Shown here: positions 51,540-60,960 of the stretch, in pieces
Layout of the letters: each line of letters begins with the position of its first letter
Position numbering within the stretch: position 1 is the stretch's first letter
Notes under the pieces: model-generated
Told to the model about the DNA's origin: nothing
The model's database searches: none
Seen by the model: the letters and a program-made list of their open reading frames with translations, nothing else
Program-made: the position numbers and the translations under genes
Assembly (NCBI GenBank): GCA_029964075.1
Contig: CM057135.1
Span: forward strand, 7,549,001-7,613,000
Source of the DNA: Patiria pectinifera
Taxonomy: Eukaryota > Echinodermata > Asteroidea > Valvatida > Asterinidae
DNA: 64,000 nucleotides
Reading direction: 5' to 3'

Positions 51540-51710
51540 CTTGAACGAAGGAAGAATGCACTGCGCACGCGCGATGCCGGTACATCCGGGGAATGCGCGT
51601 CCTCGACAGCGGTCGCTCGCGCTAATGAGTTGACAGATAAGCCTGCGGGTGTTTACCAACCCGCTGTTTTTACGACCGCGGCAGCCTACCCTGAACGTTT
51701 GATGTGGAGT

Positions 51711-51744
51711 CCGTTCAAACTCCATGTGTTCTTATTCCTCCATG
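51711..51744 (-). repeat. Right TIR of P-like transposon
   Basis: Inverse of the left TIR with one mismatch (A for G at the ninth base). Confidence 0.92.
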
Positions 51745-51751
51745 CTCTTAC

Positions 51752-53302
51752 CAAGCACGGCGCATGATGCAATACCACGCACGCTACTGTATGCATTATT
51801 CATGTAGCGATGAACATGTGCGCGACTGACCACAGCTTCGCCGCAGCGAGCTAAGTTCCTTTCCCCATAGCATGCGTGCTTTGGCGTTCTCCGAGAGACT
51901 GCTCAGCGGCACGCAGCAATTCTCTCCCCCGTGTGTTACCCATGAACACTACCTGGAATTCTCGGTCCAGTTTTTCGAGGGAATGGAATGTTACCCTTGC
52001 GTGGTCGCGTAGCTGGGCGTGGTAAGACATCCTGTGATGTAAATAACCTGTGACACAGTAACCGTTTAGCTTGTCACTCACTCCGTCAAGGTTGCTCGAG
52101 ATGTTGTGTAAACACTTTTGCACTCTGATCTAACTATTTGCACACTTCTCTCTCCATGTTTTCCCTTATGTAAATGCACACGTTTCTAGTCTCTTGCACT
52201 AGGCACTCTTAGTAAATCATGTGACTAGTCATGTGACCCTTAGACATGGAAGATTACTATTGGTTGATTCCTAAATCAGTGCTCATGCATTATTTAATCC
52301 CGAGACTTCTACTGCCTATAAAAACCGGAGGTTTTCCTTACTTTCGGCAGTGCGGCGAACCACGAAACCAATGTAGTGCGAACGAACCCTAAACCCAAAG
52401 TTGTGCGGCGAACTTGTATGTTGTGCGGTAAATCGTATGATGTGCGGCGAACTCGACCCTGACAGACCGATTGTTGTGCGACTCTTGTCACTACGAAGCA
52501 TCGGCCTCCCTTGGTGGTTGAGGCGCGGTGAAGTAATAGTGCAATCACTAGTACTAGTGTTATTATGAAGCATCCTTCTCCTAGATCCCTCGAGGAGTGT
52601 GTGGAAGCTGGTGAAATAGTAATACACTAGTCCCAATGGTGCTGTGCGGTTTCGAATGGCCATTGGACTGCTAGTCTTAGCTTGAACATGTTGTGCGGTT
52701 GTCTGGTGTTCTAGCCCAGCCAGAGCTAGTTCATCCCCATCACCACATCGGACCGCTCCCGCTGTGGCCAGCCGGCTCCCCGTAGCCATTTTCCCCGTAG
52801 TTCAACTATGCTAGCCCGGTCTTGTCATAAACACTATCCTTGGTGCATAGTGCCTCGGCTGACCTTGGATACCCGATACGCCACATGCATACTTTGGTTC
52901 GAACTGTAGTGCGGCCTGGCACACTTGCTGGCCCCGTCCAGTTACCGTTGCCTCCCCGGTCACCGTAGCGGACCGCTCCCGCTTCGTTCTGACCGTCGAT
53001 AACCCGTACCGTGCCGGTGCCCACTCAGTTCGTATTGGTTGACATGGTTTTGCCATAGTACGTAGTACATGTATAGACTTTGTAGACGCCAACCTGTTAT
53101 CTCTATGACGCTACCAAAGACTACCGAAAGGAGAAACCCTATAGGTTGATGAAATCTAACAAAGTTATGTAAAGTGAAGAGATGAATAAATCAGTGTATT
53201 GACATGTGTGACTGTCACCCCAAAGCTCTGTTTCCCTCCAACTTATTGAATTATTGTTGACTCTAATAAATGTTTCATGAACTGCTATTAGGGAACGCAA
53301 CA
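51752..53302 (+). repeat. 3' LTR of Gypsy element, right piece
   Basis: Continues from 43143; matches 34944-36507 with scattered substitutions and small indels; ends AACGCAACA followed by ATAT. Confidence 0.93.
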
Positions 53303-53345
53303 ATATATATATTAAATTTTCGTACCATATTATTATTAGGAACTT

Positions 53346-54340
53346 TTGCGCTACCGGAGAGTGCTGGAGAGTCACTCATGGGAGAGATTTTCTATTCAGT
53401 GTTTTTACCCCTTCGCGGCCCAGGCAGCAAAGCGAGAGAGGGAAGTCCTCAGGTGGGTGGAGATATCTGGAAAACCCGTAAGTTCCCCTATGGCATGTGC
53501 ACCAGACCCTCTGGATGTCATTTCAGGCCGAGTCTTGCCAGATATGCAAGCACTGCGGTTTCGAGACCCAGACTTGTTTGTAGCTGGATCGCTGAATATG
53601 AACCTGTGTCTTTGGGACGGGGTTCTTGAAGAGTCGGCGGATGGTCCGGTCGTATCTAAATGGCTGCGGCAAGGGGTAAATGTTTTTGATTTTTTCCAGC
53701 CTTTCAAAAGAGAATATCGAGGCAGAAAATTACACTCTGACGTGCCCCCGCAGATGTATTTCGAAAATGCTCCGTCGTGTCCCAAGTTCGTTCCCTTCAT
53801 CAATGACACTTTAACCAAGATGTTATAGAAGGCTCCGTGGAGCTTTTGGGGAAAACATGCGAAGTTCAGCCGCCAAAATGTGTTAATGCCATAGAACCAA
53901 AAAAGCCATGACTTGTTTTGTCGATGAAGGGACCAAATCTTTGGTGTAAAGACACGCCTTTTAGATTAGTTTCATTGGGCGAAATTGCAAAATCCATTAA
54001 CAGAAATTGCTTCTTTTCAGCTACCGATGATGCACAGGGCTACAGGCAAATACTATTGTCGGAAGCGTCTAAGACCTTCTGTGGCTTTGAGTGGGCTGGC
54101 TACTATTTTGTAGACATGACCTTACCATTTTGCTTTAAAACAGCGCATTCATTTACACGACTATTGGTTCGTGCCTGTCAACATGGCTAAAGAACCGGGG
54201 TATCCATACCGAGGTTTGGATTGATGACCGTTTTATAGGCGAGTGTTCGGGCTAATCGGCAACACCTAAATAGGTTATCTGACATTCTCAATATTGGTCG
54301 TTTTTCCTTTGGTCGCTTTACGTGGTTTGATACGTGAAAT
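53346..54340 (+). pseudogene. Ngaro-like reverse transcriptase
   Basis: Pieces in several frames: DVISGRVLPDMQALRFRDPD to LHSDVPPQMYFENAPSC (53520-53780), EGSVELLGKTCEVQPPKCVN (53830-53890), NLWCKDTPFRLVSLGEI (53937-53990), FFSATDDAQGYRQILLSEA (first Asp, 54010-54070), CGFEWAGYYFVDMTLPFCFK (54080-54140), TEVWIDDRFIGEC (active-site IDD, 54208-54246). The FGFEWxGYYFVxxTLPFGFK block is typical of Ngaro-type RT. Confidence 0.82.
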
Positions 54341-55640
54341 CACATTTGGGGTTTTTCTTCAACCTGGAGAAAAGCCATCTTCATCCATCCTCTAGAATGA
54401 TCCATCTGGGTCTGGGGATCTGTTCAAAATCTTTGTCTTTGTGGATTCCAGAGAAGAAAAAGATATCATTTGCCGAAGTAAGAAAGAATATCCTATTGGC
54501 AGACCAGGTTGTTTTAAAACAGCTTCAACGCCTTGTCGGAAAATGTCAAAGCTTTACGTTGGTATTTCTAGCGGCATCCTTTTTTGTAAGAGAGTGTTGC
54601 ACATTTATGTCAAGATTAGACGACGTTTCCCCTACATCTCTTTCACAAGTTCGGACGAGTCTGGTTTTCGATAGGGAGGAGTTTGGTCGGTCCGTCAGGA
54701 AACACGAGTTTTGGAGATTACTGGCCTCAAGAAATTCTAGGTGTGGAAAACATTTTCTGCAAAGAGGCATTGGCTTTGTATTTGGTCTTGCAGTCGGTCT
54801 TAGACTCATTGTGGGATAGACGTGTGGACGTAACGGTTGACGCATTAGCTCTCTTCGACGGAACAGGCGCAGAGCGAAGTCGACAGCTTTGGCAAGGGTT
54901 TTAAAGTTGATTTTCGCCCTTACTTTAGAGGCTATCTTCACGCTGCAGTTGAGATGGGTCCCTTCCAAGCAGAATCCAGCGGATGCCCCGTCAAGAGAGG
55001 TGTCTAAGGCAGATGCTCGATTTTCCCCGTCAATCTGGAAGCTTCTTCAGAGAGAGTTGGGAGGGCCTCGAGGCTTCACATTTGACTTGATGGCACTTCC
55101 TTCAAATGTGCCGAGTGGGTTAGACGGATCTACACTCAAATTCTACTCAAGGGATCCGGCACCTGGATCGTCGGGGGTAAATGTCTTTGCCCAGCAGTGC
55201 CCGGTTGGCGAAGAGCTTTATGTATTCCCACCTTTTGTTCTGATAGCTTCACTCGTTCGACTGTTTCAGGAAGGGGGAAATGTGAAGGTAACGATGGTTG
55301 TACCGAAGCACCCTCACCCGAAACCATGGTGGCCAAGTCTGCTTTCTTATGCACGCCAGTCAGTACGTCTGTCAGAGGAAGGACAGATGGGGGTCATTGA
55401 GTATCTATCAGCTAATGGTTTACACACCGAATAAGAAGGGTCTGCCCTTTCAGCTTTTGGCCTTTGAATGTTTCTTTCCTCACTGCGGTAAACATATGAA
55501 GGAAAATCCGCTGTCCAAGCAAATGAATGTCCTTCTTATTATGTCAGATTCCATGTTTAAAGGCCTGAAAGGATTCAGCTGACCCTTGAGCCCATGTGCA
55601 GCTGGTCACAAGAGGGGGTCATAATATCTCATCATTGTGT
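54341..55640 (+). pseudogene. Ngaro-like RNase H region and linker
   Basis: FFNLEKSHLHPSSRMIHLG and LKQLQRLVGKCQSF (54350-54560), an RNase H-like DRRVDVTVDALALFDG (54820-54860), LQLRWVPSKQNPADAPSRE (54940-55000), then FTFDLMALPSNVP and GVNVFAQQCPVG. The PS..NPADAPSR motif is common to RNase H C-termini of this group. Confidence 0.78.
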
Positions 55641-55915
55641 AGAGCAGCAGCTCTACATGTCGACGACATGCACCGGATGCAGTGATTTTACATGGGGGCA
55701 TTAATGATTTCAGCAGATTGGCAGATTGTCAGGAGGGGGTTCAAAAGGTCATAAGAGTGTTCAGGGCAGCTGCCGTTCGGCTTCGAGCCGAGTTTCCCGA
55801 TTGCGTTTTCATCTTGTCATCGGTCTGTCAAACCAGGCTGGTGAAAGTAAACCGTTCGGTAGCCGTAGTTAACGAAGCCCTAAGAGCCATATGTAATGAG
55901 GCCGGCTAGGGTTTC
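55540..55915 (+). pseudogene. SGNH/GDSL-hydrolase-like domain of the Ngaro-like element
   Basis: LLIMSDSMFKGLKGF (GDS-type first block, S in SDS, about 55533-55575) followed in another frame by ILHGGINDFSRLADCQE (GxND block, about 55680-55730) and FPDCVFILSSVCQTRL. A last D-x-x-H block may be DDVHLSWWG at about 55955-55980. The order Ser-block, GxND, D-x-x-H is that of SGNH hydrolases, which some Ngaro elements carry. Confidence 0.72.
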
Positions 55916-56059
55916 CTCTCCAATGATTACATTATGCAAGAGGATCTGAGGGACGATGTCCATCTGTCTTGGTGGGGCAGTCTAAAGCTTTATCGAAGGT
56001 TGTAGATGGTTTAAAGGTCAGCTTTGCACCTACGCACTGGTCCCGACATAGCTTGTTTC

Positions 56060-58147
56060 CGATAGAACAACAGAACATCGATCGTAAACAAATTTACATC
56101 TTCTGTTTCAAAGCGTGACGGGTTGAAGGCGAGGTTGAAGACGCTAGAAGGCCTTTTGGATGGGCGGGCATACGATAAGCAGAAAAGTAAGCTGGTGGCA
56201 TCACTCGAAGAGTTTATCCAGAAACACCACGGCGAAGGGATACCACACAGAGGGAGTCGACTTAGACTCGGCAACTCCCCTGGATATTGTCGCATTCCTA
56301 GTGGACAGATTCTTAAGAGAGAACACAAGTCAACACCGTTGAATGTGAAAACTTGGCCAAGCATGGCTTTTTTCCTTGTGAATGCCCTCGTCATTTAGCA
56401 TCCGGAACAGTGGACTCTTACATTGGCCAGCTCAGGGGATATTAAAATACTGTAGGCAGAACCGAGATTTGGCGCTCAGGCTCGTTATGGGGTAACCCTT
56501 GCATATCACAGCGGGTTCAAATATATCTACGGGCTCTTCGACTGGAACAGGCCGAGGCACACGTCAAACCAAGGCAAGCCGTCCCAATATTCTCAGATAA
56601 GTTACGCTGGTTGGCGACAGAAATAAAGAGGCGTTTGTCATCCCGAGAATGTAGCAGCTCTCCATTCATTCAGAGATACATATTACAGAGAGATTTAGCA
56701 TTCTTCTTATGTCTTTGGTGGGCTGGTGACAGGGCAGGCGACTTAGGCTGGACCAAGACATGCGAGATTTCGAGAATAGAGGGCGGCGACCTTCTCTTCA
56801 ACCACACCGTGGAGAAAACGATTAGAGAGTCCTCTTCAATCCCGGGACATACCGTTATTTCGTTTTACCGTTTTGGATTTCCTCAAAAACAAAAACAGTA
56901 AACAAACCATTGACCGTTCTGTCGTTTTACAGTTTTGTAAAACGGTCAAACGGTATTAGGTCACAAAAAAACAATTACCTTTTTGTTGTTTTTCTTAATT
57001 GTTGAAAGCGATAAACAGTTAGTTGTTTCATTTGAGAGTGTTGTTTTAAAAGAACATGACAATGAAAAACGGTCAATAGTCCTGTCGACCAGTTTTTGAT
57101 TTAGGTTCGGCAATTAAGCAATGCACCTAGGAATGTTAATGCGTCCTCATGGGATCGAGTCATTGCCTGGGACCCAAATTACCCTCCTCACATTTCGTTC
57201 TCACGACATAGTTTTCGAAATGGCTATTGAAGAGCCGCGCCGAACTCCAATTTCCTTCAAATATCTGCAACTTCTTCAAACGTATTACCATCCTGTATCC
57301 ATTGTAAAAAGTACTGTCCTCCCTTGAAGTTTTCCAGCGCCATTTTTGCTTGCAACTCTATAAGCCCCACCAACTGAATCGCGTGAGAAGGGGGTCAGGG
57401 TCACGCCAGGAATCATCACACCACGCATTATGCCGAGGTAACACTTTTTTATGTAAAGCATGGTCCCCCTCCATCCCTCTTGCCCAGCACCACAAAATGC
57501 ACCACGGACTGTTCACTATGACACTGAAATAAAAAAAAAAAACAGTCTGTATTCAATACTGACCGTTTTGCTGTTTTTCAAAGTTATTTGTGTAAAACTG
57601 TAAAACAAAAATCATTGATCGTTATGCTGTAATGAATTTTATTAAACTTATAAAACAGAGAAACCGTATTTATCTTAATACTGTTTGACTGTTTTACAAA
57701 ACTGTAAAACGACAGAACGGTCAATGGTTTGTTTACTGTTTTTGTTTTGAGGAAATGCAAAACGGTAAAACGAAATAACGGTATGTCCCGGGATTCTCTT
57801 CTTCTCATGTTGTCATTCCAAAGTTGGAGGGTCAATCAGATCTAGACCCAGCCGGGGCAGTTAACAGTTTGTTGGAACTGGCAAGGTCAAACGGTTACAG
57901 CCTTACAGATAGATGGTTTTCACTTTCGGCCTTCACCACAGGACCACAGGTATTACGTCTACTTGGAGCTTCAGAGGAGCAGGTCATGGATCACTGCAGA
58001 TGGGCTTCCAGGAAAACCTATAAGCACTACACAGAGTTGGAAAAAATAACCAGGCATAAACAAACAGTACAGGCACTGCGCGATGCTGTCAGTAAGGATC
58101 AGGGTCAGCTATCTTCAGCTGATCTAGCGGGATGGTTTTTTTTTTAG
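56060..58147 (+). pseudogene. Ngaro-like tyrosine recombinase, interrupted by a MITE
   Basis: LKTLEGLLDGRAYDKQKSKL to EFIQKHHGEG (56125-56230), LFLRALRLEQAEAHV-type helix (56530-56560), LAFFLCLWWAGDRAGDLG (Arg block, 56695-56750), IEGGDLLFNHTVEKTIRES, then after the MITE HVVIPKLEGQSDLDPAGAV, LLGASEEQVMDHCRWASRKT and YKHYTELEKI (Trp box and Tyr). Removal of the MITE and one copy of its target duplication leaves the frame open across the site. Confidence 0.8.
56838..57795. mobile_element. 958-bp non-autonomous DNA element with ~115-bp TIRs
   Basis: Ends AATCCCGGGACATACCGTTA and its inverse. TIRs about 56838-56957 and 57676-57795, rich in AAAACGGT / ACCGTTTT words. TSD CTCTTC at 56832-56837 and 57796-57801. 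The interior has no transposase. Superfamily not assigned. Confidence 0.85.
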
Positions 58148-58780
58148 AGGACTGAACTCGGGCTTCAAAGTTCAGCGAGCATTTCCATAGATTTCAGATT
58201 GTATAGGCCTACTGGTTGGATCTGCTTGTAGCCTTGGGCTCTAAGCCTTAGTTCAGTGCATTCCTATGGAAAGAAAGAGGAAAATATTTAGAAGAGCATG
58301 AATATGAACAAAACATAAGACGCTTGGTGTTGGACAGGCTTCTTATTCAAGGTGTACTACTCCATTATAAGATCTTAATCAAGTCATAATTATAATCATA
58401 TTCATGTGTAGTAATTTTAAAATTGGCAAAGAACATCTGCAAAATGGCAACTTTTGATTGCAAGAGGCAATGTATGAGGTTTGACAGGTTACGTGACATA
58501 ATTATCAAGATTGCAGGCATTACAAAGAAAAGGGTACTCTTTTGTTTTATAATTAAAATGCACAAATGAATATCAATAAAGCAACAATGGTCCTCGTTTT
58601 TTCTTAAGGGTAGGACAGGTTTTAGGGTAAGAGTTGGGATGAGAGATGGGTGGATGATGATGATGTGGGGAGTATGAAGGGTTTGAGGGCTGGAGCTCGG
58701 TCGGGGGGTTCGGAAAGAATCTATTAAACCCATATCTAAGCCTTGTAGATTCTGGAGCCCGCAACGGAACAACAGAGCGA
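58148..58780. other. Non-coding flank right of Ngaro-like element
   Basis: No protein-like frame. May contain the 3' terminal repeats of the Ngaro-like element, but I could not match them to another copy. Confidence 0.5.
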
Positions 58781-58860
58781 TACAAATAGTTCACTATTTG
58801 TACCGCTCTAAACGCGGAGGGCGACAGAGGAATCAAGTCAATCGTGATTCTGGCTGACCG
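58781..58860. repeat. Fragment shared with the old LTR copy at 7505-7565
   Basis: CTATTTGTACCGCTCTAAACG, GCGACAGAGGAATCAAGTCA and TCGTGATTCT occur in both places. GAGCCCGCAACGGAACAACAG at 58758 recurs at 59051. Confidence 0.7.
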
Positions 58861-59050
58861 AAGGCGTGACGTTCGCGGGGCTGTACATGGTAAGAGTGTA
58901 ACTCATCAGAGGTGAGTAAATGTATCTTGTTTGGTGCGCCTAGAAGTTTGCAGCCGTGGTAAGTTGTATGGTTTTCCCACCCACCCGGGCCCCTTTTCCT
59001 GGTGCGGGGTTCCGTTTCAGGTTCCGGTTTCTACTACAATCTATGCGGGA

Positions 59051-59620
59051 GCCCGCAACGGAACAACAGATCGATAAAAATAGTTCACTAGTGATTATAC
59101 TATTACTTCACCGCGCCTCTTCCACCGAGGGAGGGGTGCTTTGTAGTGACACGAGTCGCACAAAAATCGGTCTGTCAGAGTCGAGTTCGCCGCACATCAT
59201 ACGGGTTTGCCTCACCACATAAGTTCGCCGCACAACTGTTGGTTTAGGATTCGATCGCACTCAGTGGCGTAGCCAGAGGGCCGTGGGGGCGACACCCCCC
59301 CATGAAACCTTGTCGCCCCCAGTCGCCCCGTCCCACTGAGATTTTGAGTTTCTAAAATTATCATTGATCTACATGACGCCCCCCATGAAATGTTTCAGCC
59401 CCCCCCCCCCCGGTGACTGCTCTATGTTCCGACACCCCTATGTTCCGACAACCTAGATTGTGTTACTCCGGGTTAGGGTTAGGAATAGGAATTTGTGCAG
59501 TCGGAACATAGGGGTGTCGGAACATAGAGGTGTAACCACCCCCCCCCCCCTCAGGCTACGCCACTGATCGCACTACATTGGTTTCTTGGTTCGCCGCACT
59601 GCCCAAAATGAGGAAGACCT
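59051..59620 (-). repeat. LTR fragment of the Gypsy family, minus orientation, split by a hAT-like MITE
   Basis: Matches the complement of 35560-35770 (ATTACTTCACCGCGCCTC, GTCGAGTTCGCCGCACATC, AGTTCGCCGCACAACT, ACTACATTGGTTTC, GGTTCGCCGCACTGCC). Confidence 0.8.
59262..59566. mobile_element. 305-bp hAT-like MITE
   Basis: TIRs CAGTGGCGTAGCCAGAG and inverse of CAGTGGCGTAGCCTGAG. TSD ATCGCACT (59254-59261 and 59567-59574); the empty site is visible in the LTR homologues. CAGTGGCGTAGC ends and 8-bp duplications are typical of hAT MITEs. Interior: an inverted pair of ATGTTCCGACACCCCTATGT and C-runs. Confidence 0.9.
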
Positions 59621-60192
59621 GTCTGTTTTGACGGCCTTAATTTTTGGCAATCTTAAGAAACATACAAAAGTCCAGATTGTTTAAATCGATGAAGCAGCAG
59701 CAGCAGAAAAATATAGAAAAACTGAATTGTCGGCAACGCCGGATAAAATTGCGACGCTGCTGACGGCCGGGATCTGCCCTAAATTTGTTGTAAAAGTGGA
59801 GTGTGCAGTGCTCGCGTGTATCGAAATAAACGATTTTTCGCAGCCTAGCTCTACAGGAAAACTATAGAAACGCCCGGAATGCCAGCTGTCTCACACAAAC
59901 AAAGCGCGGTGGAATGTAATTCGCTACGCCCTTTGAATAGTTTAAAAAGCAGCAGGCAATATTCTTGGTGGCGCGCGCTGTGCAAAACGTTAAGTTCCGC
60001 CACAAGAGGGCGCTAGGCAAATAGCATGATCGAAATGGCTTCTGACAAATGACATGACATACACAAAGTTTACAAAAGCTGTGAAATGAATGATGGAGTA
60101 GGGTACTCGTCGGGTAAAAGTTAGTATTTAATCCCGACCTGGTTGCAACTGCTTCATGGTAACTGTAATATTGGACACATTTCAATATTAAT
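59621..60192. other. Non-coding DNA with a CTCF-like motif
   Basis: CCACAAGAGGGCGCTA at 60000-60015. No gene seen. Confidence 0.6.
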
Positions 60193-60430
60193 GTAGCGGG
60201 GGCGTTTGCACGCCGCCTTATACATTCACCATATGATACATGTACATTTACTCACAATACTACTAATAACATGTTACTGGAGTCCCAAGGCATGTCTCGA
60301 GTTCACCATGGCTGTCGTTTTCTAGTCCCTCCGGGAGTCCAGCAGGCATCCAAGGTGTTGTAATGACGGCTGACCCAATCCTGTCTATGACGCCATACAT
60401 TGTAGCGGGGGCGTTTGCACGCCGCCTTGG
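60193..60430. repeat. Direct repeat pair TGTAGCGGGGGCGTTTGCAC, 208 bp apart
   Basis: A 28-base block (TGTAGCGGGGGCGTTTGCAC plus GCCGCCTT) occurs at 60193 and about 60402. An inverse-looking end CAGATCCCCACA near 62476-62487 is followed by TTAA, which also precedes 60193. These could be the ends of one composite element, unproven. Confidence 0.45.
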
Positions 60431-60659
60431 GGTACGAGGCCTGGACCTCGTAGGCTTGGGAAGTGAATCCCTGGTAAGGGGTAGGCCAAATGTAACCAGA
60501 CTAGAGGCTTTGTCTTAGCTGTACTTTGGCTTTATTTATCAGTTTAAATGAACACAAAAAACACCCTGTAATAACACAGAAAATAAGAATCCTTAGAAAT
60601 TACAGAAATACAATATTTTATCGTAGCATAATAATTACAATGATTAAAATAATAATTAC

Positions 60660-60960
60660 AATAATCACTTTTTTTTCTTTATGAAAAATCGCCAACCACA
60701 AGGCCCAAAGCGGGCCACTCAAGGTGATGGCTTAAAAAAGGGGGAAAGGGGGCAAACAAAGAGGAAATCATAGGGTAGAAAGACAACTATTGATGTTGCG
60801 CTTAATTTGGGACAGGTTGTAAGTGGAAGGGAAGCAGGATGCAGGGAGTAAATTACACAGCAAGGCGGTACGCGGGAAGAAACTAGATGAGTATCCCCGA
60901 GTATTTGCCTTGGGGGGATGCGAATGAGCAGAGAAACGTGTGGTGCGGCTAAAGGTACGG
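60660..60960 (-). pseudogene. LINE 3'-end fragment (RT C-terminus and 3' UTR)
   Basis: Minus strand: RTTRFSAHSHPPKANTRGYS, then SSFFPRTALLCNLLPAS and TYNLSQIKRNI. The YSFFPRTxxxWNxLP pattern closes the ORF of many Jockey/CR1-like LINEs. It is followed by a 3' UTR ending near 60660 in an A/T-rich tail. Strongly 5'-truncated. Confidence 0.7.

Larger units (their letters stand above)
43144..51744. mobile_element. P-superfamily DNA transposon with two convergent genes (8.6 kb)
   Basis: 34-bp inverted ends (43144-43177 and 51711-51744; CATGGAGG then A/G, ATAAGAACACATGGAGTTTG), one mismatch. Target duplication CTCTTAC at 43137-43143 and 51745-51751 (8 bp, CTCTTACC, if the ambiguous terminal C is given to the target); the empty site is visible in the 5' LTR at about 34937. 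P elements have 31-bp ends that begin CATG and 8-bp duplications. Plus strand: five-exon P-type transposase (44575-48156). Minus strand: three-exon PHD-finger gene (49560-51539). Both genes have canonical splice sites and few lesions, so the element is fairly young. Confidence 0.9.
34782..53306 (+). mobile_element. Ty3/Gypsy LTR retrotransposon, with P-like element in its 3' LTR
   Basis: TSD ATAT at 34782-34785 and 53303-53306. 5' LTR 34786-36507; PBS; gag 36698-37931; pol (protease, RT, RNase H, integrase) 37874-42479; purine tract; 3' LTR 42986-43143 plus 51752-53302. The two LTRs differ at scattered positions and by small indels (for example 8-9 bp near 35440 / 52235), so insertion is not recent. 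No envelope-like gene. Three to four frame lesions in gag and pol. Confidence 0.95.
53307..58147 (+). mobile_element. Ngaro-like (DIRS-order) retroelement, main part, heavily broken
   Basis: RT, RNase H, SGNH hydrolase and tyrosine recombinase in this order on the plus strand. With the gag fragment at 33996-34415 it forms one element split by the Gypsy insertion. An RT plus tyrosine recombinase plus SGNH esterase is characteristic of Ngaro elements. Every ORF is frameshifted. Confidence 0.82.

Noticed and set aside
43144..51744. ProtoRAG element (RAG1-like plus RAG2-like)
   Set aside because: The transposase has P-element hallmarks (ICDVPHLIKTTRNN, QDPIEEYFSKQR), a 7-8 bp duplication and CATG ends; the PHD gene lacks Kelch repeats.
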